Positions 17,590-26,795 of a DNA stretch of 64,000 bases are shown one piece after another. Positions within the stretch are counted from its first letter, which is position 1. Every line of letters starts with the position of its first letter. Under the pieces are notes generated by a model. That model was not told the DNA's origin. It worked only from the letters and a program-made list of their open reading frames with translations, and did not search any database. The stretch lies in assembly GCF_016894445.1 (NCBI RefSeq), contig NZ_CP056775.1:2978001-3042000 (forward strand), in the 5' to 3' direction. Origin of the DNA: Dyadobacter sandarakinus (GTDB lineage: Bacteria > Bacteroidota > Bacteroidia > Cytophagales > Spirosomataceae). The translations under genes and the position numbers were made by a program.

Positions 17590-17609
17590 ACAACTGAAAA
17601 CCAACTGAC

Positions 17610-17948
17610 ATGACATTAAACAAGAAAGAAGTGAATATGGCCACCAATCCATCCATTATAACTCGCGATACTGATAAAATCGCGGATGTTACCGGTAACC
17701 TCTACGAATCAGTTTCAGTGATTTCTAAAAGGGCCCGCCAGATTTCAAGCAAAATGAAAGAAGAGCTTAACAACAAGCTTGCTGAATTTGCATCAGGCGT
17801 GGATAACCTGGAAGAAGTATTTGAAAACCGTGAGCAAATTGAAATTTCGAAATTCTACGAAAGAATGCCGAAAGCGGGAAGCATCGCCATTGATGAGTTT
17901 ATCGAGGGAAAAACGTACTTTAACTACCGCGAACAAACCGAAGAGTAG
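17610..17948 (+). CDS. rpoZ: DNA-directed RNA polymerase omega subunit
   Basis: This is a 112-residue protein of the Bacteroidota omega type. Key parts are NPSIITRDTDKIADVTGNLY, SVSVISKRARQISSKMKEEL and the acidic C-terminus with DEFIEGKTYFNYRE. Omega helps assemble RNA polymerase by clamping the beta-prime subunit. The start could also be the ATG at 17637 (MATNPSII). The neighbouring bamD and coaBC genes fit the gene order often seen in Cytophagales. Confidence 0.85.
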   Translation: MTLNKKEVNMATNPSIITRDTDKIADVTGNLYESVSVISKRARQISSKMKEELNNKLAEFASGVDNLEEVFENREQIEISKFYERMPKAGSIAIDEFIEGKTYFNYREQTEE

Positions 17949-17968
17949 TTGAACCAACATCTACGAAA

Positions 17969-18002
17969 GCCAGCTGTAATCTAATTGCAGCTGGTTTTTT
18001 GC
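17969..18002 (+). terminator. Intrinsic terminator after rpoZ
   Basis: CCAGCTG pairs with CAGCTGG (17988 to 17994), followed by TTTTTT. It separates the bamD-rpoZ unit from coaBC. Confidence 0.75.
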
Positions 18003-18077
18003 TTTTTGTAGCAATGCATTCACGATTACTTGATTAACTTTCCTGCCTAATTGATCCATTGAAATCGCATTTCTACA

Positions 18078-19283
18078 TTGAATCTTCAGGGAAAGAAAAT
18101 TCTGCTTGGCGTTTGCGGAAGCATTGCTGCCTATAAAGCTGCCTTGGTGGTACGATTGCTTGTGAAAGCACATGCCGAGGTGAAAGTCATCATGACGGAG
18201 GCGGCAAAGGACTTTATCACTCCCCTCACGCTCTCAGTACTTTCCAAAAATCCGGTATCCAGCCAGTTTGCCAATGAAGACGGCACCTGGAACAACCATG
18301 TTGAGCTGGGCTTTTGGGCAGATGTGATGGTGATTGCTCCGGCAACCGCAAAAGCATTGTCCCGCTGTGCTACCGGTCATTGCGACGATCTGCTCACAGC
18401 GGTTTATCTTTCCGCGAGATGCCCTGTTTTTTTTGCGCCTGCTATGGATCTGGACATGTACCAGCATCCCTCCACCAGGCAAAACATTGCAAATCTGCTT
18501 TCATTTGGCAATTATCTGATCCACCCGGGCGCGGGAGAACTTGCCAGCGGATTATCCGGCGAAGGCCGCCTAGCTGAACCGGAGTCCATTGTATCGCAGC
18601 TCAATGCTTTTTTTTCCCGGCAAACAGTGGCAGCTGGCAAGCGTGTCCTGATCACCGCAGGCCCGACGGTGGAAGCCCTCGATCCGGTTCGGTTTATCAG
18701 CAACCGGTCTTCAGGAAAAATGGGTTATGCAATTGCCGATGCATTTGCAGCCGCGGGTGCACAGGTTACCGTGATCAGCGGCCCTACAGCCGTGAAAGCA
18801 AGTATGGAAAATGTGAATGTGGTTAACGTAAACAGTGCGGACGAAATGCTTGACGCTGCACAGGGCCACTTTGACCAAAGTGACCTGGTTATTTTTGCGG
18901 CCGCCGTGGCAGACTATAAGCCCGCCCATCGCGCTGTGCAGAAGATCAAAAAATCGGAAGAAATGATGAGCCTGGAACTGACACGCACCCCCGACATTGC
19001 GGCTACACTGGGCAAGCAGAAAAAACAAGGTCAGCTGATCATTGGATTTGCACTCGAAACCGAAAATGAGCTGGAACATGCCAGGCGCAAGCTCACTGCC
19101 AAAAACTTTGATTATGTTATCTTAAATTCACTCAACGACCCTGGTGCAGGATTTATACACGATACCAACAAAATTACCGTTATTGACAGGAATGAAAATG
19201 TAAGGCATTTCAGCTTGAAACCGAAAGATGAAGTAGCCTTGGATATCCTGAATATAGTTTTGGAAAAATGGAGCGAAGCATGA
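18078..19283 (+). CDS. coaBC: Phosphopantothenoylcysteine decarboxylase / synthase CoaBC
   Basis: This 401-residue fusion makes 4'-phosphopantetheine from phosphopantothenate and cysteine for coenzyme A. The N-terminal flavoprotein decarboxylase domain (CoaC, about 1 to 175) has KILLGVCGSIAAYKAA, the His of WNNHVELGFWADVMVIAPAT and the PAMDLDMY motif. The C-terminal synthase domain (CoaB, about 185 to 400) has VLITAGPTVEALDPVRFISN and SSGKMGYAIAD. The start codon is TTG; no in-frame ATG could yield the full CoaC domain. It overlaps the next gene by 4 bp (ATGA). Confidence 0.93.
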   Translation: MNLQGKKILLGVCGSIAAYKAALVVRLLVKAHAEVKVIMTEAAKDFITPLTLSVLSKNPVSSQFANEDGTWNNHVELGFWADVMVIAPATAKALSRCATGHCDDLLTAVYLSARCPVFFAPAMDLDMYQHPSTRQNIANLLSFGNYLIHPGAGELASGLSGEGRLAEPESIVSQLNAFFSRQTVAAGKRVLITAGPTVEALDPVRFISNRSSGKMGYAIADAFAAAGAQVTVISGPTAVKASMENVNVVNVNSADEMLDAAQGHFDQSDLVIFAAAVADYKPAHRAVQKIKKSEEMMSLELTRTPDIAATLGKQKKQGQLIIGFALETENELEHARRKLTAKNFDYVILNSLNDPGAGFIHDTNKITVIDRNENVRHFSLKPKDEVALDILNIVLEKWSEA

Positions 19284-20194
19284 TGAAAAAGCTGCTATTG
19301 ACTTGTATCAGCATGTTTGCATGGCAAATCAATGCGATAGGACAGGAATTTCAGTTTACTGTAAACCTGAACTACGAACAACTGGTATCGCAGCAGAAAA
19401 CCGACCCGCAATCCATGGGTCAGCTGCAAACCTACATGAACGATTTTCTGAATAATACCCGGTGGACCAATGATGAGTTCGGGAAAGAGGAGAAGATCAA
19501 GTGCAAGCTCAATGTCAACCTTACCCGCTCGGTAAGTCAGGGAAATTATGAAGGAAATGCGCAGCTGATCGTTTCACGGCCTGTTTATAACTCCAACTAC
19601 GAAACCGTCCTTTTCACGTATGTAGATAAGAACTTCACATTTACATATCTGCCTAATACACAGCTGTACTTTAATGAAAATACCTACACGGAAGAGCTGC
19701 CTTACATCCTTGCATTTTACGCCAATGTAGCTCTGATTTTCGATTATGATTCGTTCAGCAACCTGGGCGGGAGTCCTTATGTTCAAAAGGCATTTAACCT
19801 TGTAAATCAGGCCCGCAACTCGTCACCGGCAAAAAGAGGCTGGGATTCCAATGGTGATTCAAAAAACAGGTATTGGCTGGTAGAGAACTTGATGAGCCAG
19901 CAGTTTACCCCCTTCCGTGAAGGTCTTTACCAATATTACAGGCTGGGGCTTGACGTGGCAACGCAAAATCCGGCAGAGACCCGGACACGCGTACTGGACT
20001 TTCTCAACATTGTACAGGAAGTCGCCAGACTCAGGCCGGCGAGCGTGGTGGTAAACTCTTTTTTTGATGCCAAATCGGAAGAACTGTTCAAGATTATGAT
20101 TGAGGGACAGCAGGAAGAACGTAACCGTGCCTATGCTATACTAACAAGCCTTGATCCTTCCAAAACCCAGCTTTACGAGCGCCTGTCGCTGTAA
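19280..20194 (+). CDS. DUF4835 family exported protein
   Basis: This is a 304-residue protein with a signal peptide (KKLLLTCISMFAWQINAIGQ). Its QEFQFTVNLNYEQLVSQQKT start and the YNSNYETVLFTYVDKNFTF block are typical of DUF4835, a Bacteroidota family usually located directly after coaBC. Function is unknown; a periplasmic or cell-envelope role is likely. The ATG at 19280 overlaps the coaBC stop and indicates translational coupling. Confidence 0.85.
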   Translation: MMKKLLLTCISMFAWQINAIGQEFQFTVNLNYEQLVSQQKTDPQSMGQLQTYMNDFLNNTRWTNDEFGKEEKIKCKLNVNLTRSVSQGNYEGNAQLIVSRPVYNSNYETVLFTYVDKNFTFTYLPNTQLYFNENTYTEELPYILAFYANVALIFDYDSFSNLGGSPYVQKAFNLVNQARNSSPAKRGWDSNGDSKNRYWLVENLMSQQFTPFREGLYQYYRLGLDVATQNPAETRTRVLDFLNIVQEVARLRPASVVVNSFFDAKSEELFKIMIEGQQEERNRAYAILTSLDPSKTQLYERLSL

Positions 20195-20215
20195 GCAGGG
20201 AGTATCTGATAACTT

Positions 20216-20440
20216 ATGAGTAAAAGATTAGTCAGGATTTCTGCCCCCGGCTTTCACGATGCACTTCGCGAACTTCCGCCTATTATGGTCCACGCCGTGA
20301 CCCGCCGGGGAAATTCGGTTTTTGGAAAAATAGAATCGGTACAAGTGGGTGGTATAACCCTGACCGACACCAGATTTCATCAGCATTATTTTGCTTTTAC
20401 CGACCTTTATGAGATTGTGTACGACAAGGTGGAAGCATGA
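20216..20440 (+). CDS. Hypothetical 74-residue protein
   Basis: This is a small soluble protein with a probable beta-barrel-like sequence (RGNSVFGKIESVQVGGITLT). No signal peptide and no known motif are seen. It follows the DUF4835 gene by 21 bp and precedes recN by 104 bp, so it may belong to the coaBC transcript. Codon use looks coding. Confidence 0.55.
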   Translation: MSKRLVRISAPGFHDALRELPPIMVHAVTRRGNSVFGKIESVQVGGITLTDTRFHQHYFAFTDLYEIVYDKVEA

Positions 20441-20544
20441 GGTATGAAAAGGAATTTTGAAATACGAATACGCTGATTATATTCGTACCCAATGGCCAGC
20501 GATGGTAATGGTCGTCGCACACCGGCCGCTTCTCCTATATCAAT

Positions 20545-22200
20545 ATGCTTTCGAATCTGCTGATTAAAAATTACGCGCTCATTAAGCACCTGGAAATGTC
20601 CCCGGATCCCGGCCTAAACATTATCACAGGCGAAACAGGAGCAGGTAAGTCCATTATGCTGGGCGCAATCGGACTGCTTCTGGGCAACCGGGCCGACGTA
20701 AAAGCACTTTATGATAAAAGTGAAAAGTGCGTGATTGAGGGTTACTTTGACCTTTCCGGCTATGACCTGGGTGCCTCCTTCGAGGACGAGAATCTTGATT
20801 TTACAAGTGAATGCATTATCCGGCGTGAAATTTCCGCCCAGGGTAAGTCCCGCGCATTTATCAATGATACACCCGTAAATCTCGACACGCTGAAACGTGT
20901 AGGCGGGCAACTGCTCGATATCCATTCCCAGCACGACTCGGTGATGCTGGGGAACAACGAATTTCAGTTGCAGGTAGTCGATACATTTGCCGGAAACGGT
21001 GAGCTGGTCAGGTCATATTCTGAAAAATACCGGAAATACCAGGATGCCGCAAAGGCTTTTGAACAGCTTAAAAGCAGAGCACATCAACTACGGAAAGAGT
21101 CGGATTATGATACATTCTTGTACCAGGAACTAAGCAATGCCAATTTACGCAGCGGCGAGCAGGAGCAACTGGAACAGGAACTGACACTGCTCGAAAATGC
21201 GGTGGAGATCAAAGAGCGCTTACAACTCGCACATGCCTACCTGGACAGTCCCGAGAATGCAATTTTAGAACTGCTGAAATCGTCAGTCAGTGCGCTCGGA
21301 CAGGCTGCCCGGCTTGTTCCGTCGTACGATGCCTTGCGCGAGCGGGCGCAAAGTGCGCTGATCGAGCTGCGTGACCTTGCTGATGAAATTGACCAGACGA
21401 ATCACGCCGTAGACGTAGATCCGGCGCGGGCCGATATTGTACAGGAACGGCTGAATGCCATTTATACCCTGCTGAAAAAACACCAGGCAAGCGCCGTCGA
21501 GGAACTGATCGCGATTCAGGAGCAACTCGAAGAAAAAATCGGCATTGTACTGAACCTGGATGAAGAACTTGCGAAAGCCGAGAAAGCGGCGCTATCTGCC
21601 CGGGAAGCTATGCTCAAAAGTGCAGCAAACCTGTCCCGCAAAAGGCATCAGGTTACGGCCGCGATCGAAAAACAGATACTGGAACGCCTGATAGAGCTAG
21701 GCATCCCGAATGCTTCCCTTTCGGTGCATATCACTGAAATTGCACCTTCATCACACGGAATTGATTCCGTTTCACTGCTTTTCAGTGCCAATAAGGGTAT
21801 TGCGCCACAAGAATTGAAATTTATAGCATCCGGCGGGGAATTTTCCCGCCTCATGATGGTTATTAAATACATACTGGCCGACAAACGTCAGCTTCCGACC
21901 ATCATTTTTGACGAAATTGATACGGGCGTTTCGGGAGAAATTGCGAAGAAAATGGGTAAAATGATGCAGAACATGTCCGGTAAGCACCAGATTATCGCCA
22001 TCACACACCTTCATCAGATTGCCAGCAACGGAACTGCCCATTACTTTGTATATAAAGATCATTCGTCAGATAAAACGGTCAGCAATATCCGTAAGCTTAC
22101 AATCGAAGAGCGCGTTCAGGAAATAGCGCAGATGATCGGCGGTCACAATCCGTCCCAGGCAGTCCTGACTAATGCGCGCGAAATGATTTTAAAAGAATAG
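20545..22200 (+). CDS. recN: DNA repair protein RecN
   Basis: This is a 551-residue SMC-like ATPase that acts early in repair of double-strand breaks. The N-terminal part has the Walker A motif GETGAGKSIMLGAIGLLLGN (about residue 30), then QLLDIHSQHDS, a central coiled coil (about 150 to 370), and the C-terminal ABC signature IASGGEFSRLMMVIKYIL with Walker B PTIIFDEIDTGVSG and ITHLHQIAS. Length fits the family. Confidence 0.95.
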   Translation: MLSNLLIKNYALIKHLEMSPDPGLNIITGETGAGKSIMLGAIGLLLGNRADVKALYDKSEKCVIEGYFDLSGYDLGASFEDENLDFTSECIIRREISAQGKSRAFINDTPVNLDTLKRVGGQLLDIHSQHDSVMLGNNEFQLQVVDTFAGNGELVRSYSEKYRKYQDAAKAFEQLKSRAHQLRKESDYDTFLYQELSNANLRSGEQEQLEQELTLLENAVEIKERLQLAHAYLDSPENAILELLKSSVSALGQAARLVPSYDALRERAQSALIELRDLADEIDQTNHAVDVDPARADIVQERLNAIYTLLKKHQASAVEELIAIQEQLEEKIGIVLNLDEELAKAEKAALSAREAMLKSAANLSRKRHQVTAAIEKQILERLIELGIPNASLSVHITEIAPSSHGIDSVSLLFSANKGIAPQELKFIASGGEFSRLMMVIKYILADKRQLPTIIFDEIDTGVSGEIAKKMGKMMQNMSGKHQIIAITHLHQIASNGTAHYFVYKDHSSDKTVSNIRKLTIEERVQEIAQMIGGHNPSQAVLTNAREMILKE

Positions 22201-22218
22201 CCTAACGAACATTTTGTA

Positions 22219-22650
22219 ATGAAAAGAATATTACCCCTCCTGCTGATGACAACACTGGCCTGCAGCAACCAGGCCGAGAAAGACAAAGTTGCGGATCTGG
22301 AAGCAGAAGTACTGGCAATCCACGACGAGGTAATGCCGCAAATGGACGCTATCATGTCGCTGAAAGCCAAACTGTCAAAGAAAATTCAGAATATGGACAG
22401 TCTGCAGAATGAAGGTATCAGCAGCAATACGGTTGCCGGAGAACGCATAAAGGCTGTGGATTTGAACCAGAAATTAAGTGACGCTGATAAACTTATGATG
22501 GATTGGATGCATGCGTACCGGGGTGATTCAGCTAAAAAGCTGAAAGGAGCTGAGGCTACTGCCTATTTTGAAAAGGAAAGAGAAAAAATCCTGCAAGTCA
22601 AACAAGTTACATTGAAGTCCGTACAGGACGCAAAAACTTTTTTAGAGTAA
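22219..22650 (+). CDS. Hypothetical lipoprotein with coiled coil
   Basis: This is a 143-residue protein with a lipobox (LLLMTTLACSNQ, Cys about residue 15), followed by helical, Lys/Glu-rich sequence with a likely coiled coil (residues 20 to 65). Related proteins in Cytophagales are often annotated as viral A-type inclusion proteins for their coils only. It lies 18 bp after recN and 7 bp before the SCO gene, which suggests an operon. Role unknown. Confidence 0.6.
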   Translation: MKRILPLLLMTTLACSNQAEKDKVADLEAEVLAIHDEVMPQMDAIMSLKAKLSKKIQNMDSLQNEGISSNTVAGERIKAVDLNQKLSDADKLMMDWMHAYRGDSAKKLKGAEATAYFEKEREKILQVKQVTLKSVQDAKTFLE

Positions 22651-22657
22651 ATAAATT

Positions 22658-23317
22658 ATGTATTTCAAGGTTCACAGGCTCATGCCTTTCCTGCTACTGC
22701 CGGCGCTTGCGATCATGCTATTTTCCTGTGGCGGCTCCGATAATAAGCTCCCGATCTATGGCGAGCGGGATGTGGTTAAAAATAATGCTGAAGGCAAGGA
22801 AGTTACGGATACCATTTACAATACCATTCCGCCATTTTCATTCGTCAATCAAAAAGGAGATACGGTTTCGGAGGCAATTGTTAAAGACAAAATTTACGTA
22901 GCCGACTTCTTTTTTACGAGTTGCCCAACCATTTGCCCGATTATGAAAAGGCAGATGATTAAAGTTTATGATAAAATCAAAGGCAGCCCGGATGTCATGA
23001 TCCTGTCACATACCATTGATCCTGAACATGATACGCCGCAGGTGCTCGATAAGTATGCTACGGACCTGGGGATTACCGGTACCCAGTGGCAATTCCTGAA
23101 CGGGCCGAAGGAGAAGGTGTATGAAATAGGCGAAAAACATTATTTGTCGACACTCAAAGAGGATAAAACCGCAGAAGGAGGCTTCATCCACAGCGGTGCG
23201 TTTGTATTGGTAGACAAAGACAAACGAGTACGTGGCATGTACGACGGCACTACTGACGAAGGCGCGCAGAAGCTGATTGCTGACATTGAAAAGCTACGGG
23301 TAGAGTACAGTAAATAA
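22658..23317 (+). CDS. SCO family copper/redox lipoprotein
   Basis: This is a 219-residue lipoprotein (lipobox IMLFSCGGS) with a thioredoxin-like SCO domain. The copper-binding residues are visible as CPTICPIMKRQM (CxxxC) and a His in GGFIHSGAFVLVDKD. SCO proteins deliver copper to the Cu-A site of cytochrome c oxidase or act in thiol redox. The gene precedes a small cytochrome c by 10 bp, which supports a respiratory role. Confidence 0.88.
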   Translation: MYFKVHRLMPFLLLPALAIMLFSCGGSDNKLPIYGERDVVKNNAEGKEVTDTIYNTIPPFSFVNQKGDTVSEAIVKDKIYVADFFFTSCPTICPIMKRQMIKVYDKIKGSPDVMILSHTIDPEHDTPQVLDKYATDLGITGTQWQFLNGPKEKVYEIGEKHYLSTLKEDKTAEGGFIHSGAFVLVDKDKRVRGMYDGTTDEGAQKLIADIEKLRVEYSK

Positions 23318-23327
23318 CGTCGGTATA

Positions 23328-23741
23328 ATGATAAAAAGAGCATTTTTCTTACTGTTATGCCCGTTTGTTTACGCTTGCCAAAGCAAAGAAGAGCTGAAAA
23401 GTGAACAGTACTTTGCGGAAGGCTACCAGCTTTTTACTACGCATTGTGCAAACTGTCACCAGGCTGATGGAAAGGGAATGTCTAACTTGTATCCGCCCAT
23501 TTCCGGCTCGAATATAATTGCTGGCAAGGCGCAGCTCGCATGCATTATCCGGAATGGAATGCAGGGTACCATTTCGGTAAATGGAAAACCATTTAATCGT
23601 CCAATGCCTGCCAACCCACGCCTGAAAGACCTTGAAATTGCAGAAATTATCACTTACGTGAATATGAAGTGGGGAAAAGACAGCCTGTACACGCCCGTCG
23701 ATCAGGTTACGACTGCACTGGCTGCCTGCAAACCTTACTGA
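23328..23741 (+). CDS. Small c-type cytochrome
   Basis: This 137-residue protein is exported (signal or lipoprotein-type start ending near YACQSK). It carries one haem-binding site CANCHQADGKGM and a likely distal Met in RPMPANPRLKD. The fold is a class I cytochrome c for electron transfer in the periplasm. It follows the SCO gene, and its 3' end overlaps the convergent lptC gene by 7 bp. Confidence 0.85.
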   Translation: MIKRAFFLLLCPFVYACQSKEELKSEQYFAEGYQLFTTHCANCHQADGKGMSNLYPPISGSNIIAGKAQLACIIRNGMQGTISVNGKPFNRPMPANPRLKDLEIAEIITYVNMKWGKDSLYTPVDQVTTALAACKPY

Positions 23742-24322
23742 GGTACTCCGGAAAATTTATACACGCCGGTAGCTTTCCTGAATTTGATACGGGTAAAGTC
23801 CTGCTCTGCATCCATGCCGATAGCATCGGTCACTTCTGCCGTCCTCTTGTTTCTGACGGACAATGCTTTTTCCGTAAATACTTTCCTGGTTCGCGGACTC
23901 CAGAACAACTCCGAAGTGGTCAGTATTTCCTGTGTCTCTGATTTTACAACCCGCACATTTCCTTTTACAATGTACACGTCGGCATTATGGTCGTACCGGC
24001 CAGAGTCGGAGCGCAGCGTAGTTTGTACCGTCCCAAGTGTATCATAGAAGCTGATGTTAATGGTATCCGGGAATACTTTGGATTCATTCTGATAACCAAA
24101 TGAACGTGGTGTCCGTACCACCACCTTGGATTTACCCTGCTCACTGTATTTGACCTCTACGTTGTTGATGATTTCGATAGGTCCCGTATACACAGCACCT
24201 TCTTTATTCGGCTTTTCGGTACACGACTGGAAAAAGACCGAACTCAGTACCATCAAAATACAAAAAGAAGATAAAAATTTATCTTCTTTCCATGCTTGTA
24301 TAAAATCTGACCTGTAATGCAT
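23735..24322 (-). CDS. lptC: LPS export protein LptC
   Basis: This is a 195-residue protein with an N-terminal membrane anchor or lipoprotein signal (LCILMVLSSVFFQSCTEK-like) and a periplasmic LptC domain (SYFDTLGTVQTT-type beta strands, RSDSGRYDHNADVYIVKGNV). LptC anchors the LPS bridge to the inner-membrane transporter. The ATG at 24322 sits just after the stop of the preceding outer-membrane protein gene. The cluster coaX, outer-membrane protein, lptC is known from this phylum. Confidence 0.8.
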   Translation of the reverse strand: MHYRSDFIQAWKEDKFLSSFCILMVLSSVFFQSCTEKPNKEGAVYTGPIEIINNVEVKYSEQGKSKVVVRTPRSFGYQNESKVFPDTINISFYDTLGTVQTTLRSDSGRYDHNADVYIVKGNVRVVKSETQEILTTSELFWSPRTRKVFTEKALSVRNKRTAEVTDAIGMDAEQDFTRIKFRKATGVYKFSGVPQ

Positions 24323-24323
24323 T

Positions 24324-25616
24324 CTAGTCAATTTTCTGTTTCTGGAACCATCTTTCCAACAGGGTAATTCCTAACACCACGCGACCGTATCGCTCGCGTA
24401 TCAAACCTGAGCCGGTACCTCCGCGCTGTCCGCCGACGAAGGCAAACGAAATAAGGTTCTGATAACCCCGGCCCATCGGAAATGTAATTCCCAGGCTCAC
24501 GCTCGCATCCTTTATGTCTCGATTGTTGATCATATAAGGAGTAGATCCATAACTGAAACCTATGCGATAACGTACGATATCCAGATATTTCAGAGAGGTA
24601 AACTTAGGAAGCCACTCGGCACCCACATTAATGCGGCCAACATCACGAAGGTTATCGTCGGCACCAGCAAATCCCCGGTATTGCGACCAGTACTGTCTGT
24701 TATAGTCGGCTGAAATGACAAATTTCAATGGCCACTCGAGACTTGCACCAGCCTGAAACTGATTAGGTGTTTTAAGAATGCCGCCTAAGTTATTCGACAA
24801 TGTATCGGGCTGTAAAACAGGAAAGGAATTCTGGGTAACCTCAAAAGAGGTTGTCTGGTTGGAATTGATATTTGCACCAAAACTATATGCTCCGCCCAGG
24901 TTCAGGTTCACCTTATTTTTTTTCAATGGAACACGTACTGCTGCGCCGGCTCGGAAAGCAATATCCGAGTAGGTTGTACGCTCATTAAGGCTCACCAGGT
25001 AATCTCCCGATCCGGACACGGGAAGTGACACTTCCGTGGCTTTTCTTACGTTTCCAAAAAAGTAGGAAGTTTCGAGACCCAGACTCAGGTATCTATTTAT
25101 TTGTACAGAATTGGTAATGGACGCTTTGTTCAGGCCACCTTTACCGGTGGTGAAATAGTTGGCGATCGCGCCGGTACCCTGTACCTGGCGACTGGTAGAA
25201 TCACCGTAATCCACAAAGCTGTAAGGCTTGATACTCACCCCAATGACCCAGCGCGGATGTACCGGAAAAGCCAGTGAAACATACCCCAGGTTACCGCCCG
25301 CATTCCGCTGGTTACGGCTGCCAGACGTAATATCCTTGTACTGGCCAATAAGACCTATGTCAAGGGTGGTAAACCTGTTACGTACCCATAATGCGGGATT
25401 CAGATTGTTGATCTGAAAGCCGCTTGCGGTACTTACACCCGACTGCCCCATACCGGTATTATCAGAAAACCCCTCTCCGTAAAACTCCCCCATTCCCAGT
25501 GAAGAATATGGCGAATTTCCCAATCCCTGGGCACTTGCTTCCTTATGCAGCCCGAAAAACAAGGAGAGTTGTAAAATGCTTAAAGTGAATAATCTGAATC
25601 TACTGTAAAGAGACAT
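24324..25616 (-). CDS. Outer-membrane beta-barrel protein (FadL-like)
   Basis: This 430-residue protein has a signal peptide ending in KEASAQ. The mature N-terminus GLGNSPYSSLGMGEFY and the alternating beta strands resemble FadL/OmpP1-type barrels, and the last residues form a closing strand. No plug motif for TonB is seen. Its substrate is unknown. It lies between coaX (17 bp overlap) and lptC on the same strand, so the three genes form one operon. Confidence 0.7.
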   Translation of the reverse strand: MSLYSRFRLFTLSILQLSLFFGLHKEASAQGLGNSPYSSLGMGEFYGEGFSDNTGMGQSGVSTASGFQINNLNPALWVRNRFTTLDIGLIGQYKDITSGSRNQRNAGGNLGYVSLAFPVHPRWVIGVSIKPYSFVDYGDSTSRQVQGTGAIANYFTTGKGGLNKASITNSVQINRYLSLGLETSYFFGNVRKATEVSLPVSGSGDYLVSLNERTTYSDIAFRAGAAVRVPLKKNKVNLNLGGAYSFGANINSNQTTSFEVTQNSFPVLQPDTLSNNLGGILKTPNQFQAGASLEWPLKFVISADYNRQYWSQYRGFAGADDNLRDVGRINVGAEWLPKFTSLKYLDIVRYRIGFSYGSTPYMINNRDIKDASVSLGITFPMGRGYQNLISFAFVGGQRGGTGSGLIRERYGRVVLGITLLERWFQKQKID

Positions 25617-26322
25617 TATATGTTAAAATTCTGTTCAGTCCAATTAAAACGAGTTCGGGCACCGCAAAGATGGGTGGTTTCAGGCTACTTTCAAAAAATG
25701 GAGCGTCGCCACCGCATAATACTACGCGCAAATCGGGGTAACTGTGACGATAGCGTGCAATTATTCCTTCCATTTCGGCCTGCACCCCATTCATAACACC
25801 ACTTGAAATAGCGGACCGGGTACTTTTGCCGATGAACGCGGGATTTTTCTCCTCTTCCACCAGCGGAAGCCTCTTAGTGAACGTATGCATAGCCTTAAAT
25901 CGCATTTTCACACCCGGAGAAATCAATCCGCCCTGAAATACGGCCATCTGATCCACGAGATCATAGGTAATGCAGGTACCCATATCAATTACCAGCACGT
26001 TTTCCTGCGGATACAGGTAGTTTGCCCCGGTAGCAGCAGCTATACGATCCGCACCGAGCGTATGCGGGGTGTCGTAATTTTTGGTAACAGGCAGCGGAGT
26101 GTCAGGCGTAAGGCTTAAAATGTTTGAAGGAAGATCAAGTGCATGCACAAACTCTTCGACAGTGGTGCTGACGGACGAAAAAAGTACATGTTCGGGACGC
26201 TGGCTCCGCACTTCGGCGATCATTTCAGCAAATTCCAGGCGTGTCGTATAGCGTAAGAGTTTTTCATTTTCAAACCAGCCGACCTTGGAAAAAGTGTTGC
26301 CGGAATCAATTACTACATTCAT
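25600..26322 (-). CDS. coaX: Type III pantothenate kinase
   Basis: CoaX phosphorylates pantothenate, the first step of coenzyme A synthesis. The 240-residue protein has the ATP-binding start MNVVIDSGNTFSKVGWF, the motif TLGADRIAAATGANYL and the catalytic Asp in VLVIDMGTCITYDLVD with FQGGLISPGVKMRFKAM. Length and motifs match the family. It begins the operon with the barrel protein and lptC. Confidence 0.93.
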   Translation of the reverse strand: MNVVIDSGNTFSKVGWFENEKLLRYTTRLEFAEMIAEVRSQRPEHVLFSSVSTTVEEFVHALDLPSNILSLTPDTPLPVTKNYDTPHTLGADRIAAATGANYLYPQENVLVIDMGTCITYDLVDQMAVFQGGLISPGVKMRFKAMHTFTKRLPLVEEEKNPAFIGKSTRSAISSGVMNGVQAEMEGIIARYRHSYPDLRVVLCGGDAPFFESSLKPPIFAVPELVLIGLNRILTYNVSLQ

Positions 26323-26795
26323 ATTTAATCCAGATCTTTTCGCAAATTTAGAAGGAAAATCGCAATGCAGCCGTGCCGTAAGTTCTTTAAAAGACGCTCA
26401 TTTGCAATAAAATACGTTTTTTCAGGAACTATCATGCTATGTTTTTGAGTTTGTTTTTTGGATGTGAAACTTCAATTACTTACCTTCGTTTCACTAAGTC
26501 CGGTATTGACTTATAAATCCCAAATCCATCTCGCGATAGCTCTCAACGTTATCGAGGTTTTTAAAATCTTGCCGATTTATTGTCTATACTCCAATTTTTA
26601 TAATTGCAAACTTTCAGTTGATCCAACGTAATTTTTAAGATCGAAAGGTCCCTCCCCCGGTGTTTCCTCCTGAAAAACCGCTGTTCTGGTAGCTAAGACC
26701 ATCCGTAATCCTGGATTTTTCAAGGATCGTACTCAATAAAAATTCACAAACACAATGACCATTGGTAAAGTCTTACTTTACTTTTCATTTTTCGT
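26323..26795. other. Intergenic region and probable long 5' leader of rho
   Basis: This 473-bp stretch separates the divergent coaX and rho genes and contains no open frame that looks coding. It has AT-rich stretches with promoter-like TACCTTCG and TATACTCC boxes. A long rho leader would allow autoregulation, but I see no clear attenuator hairpin. Confidence 0.4.
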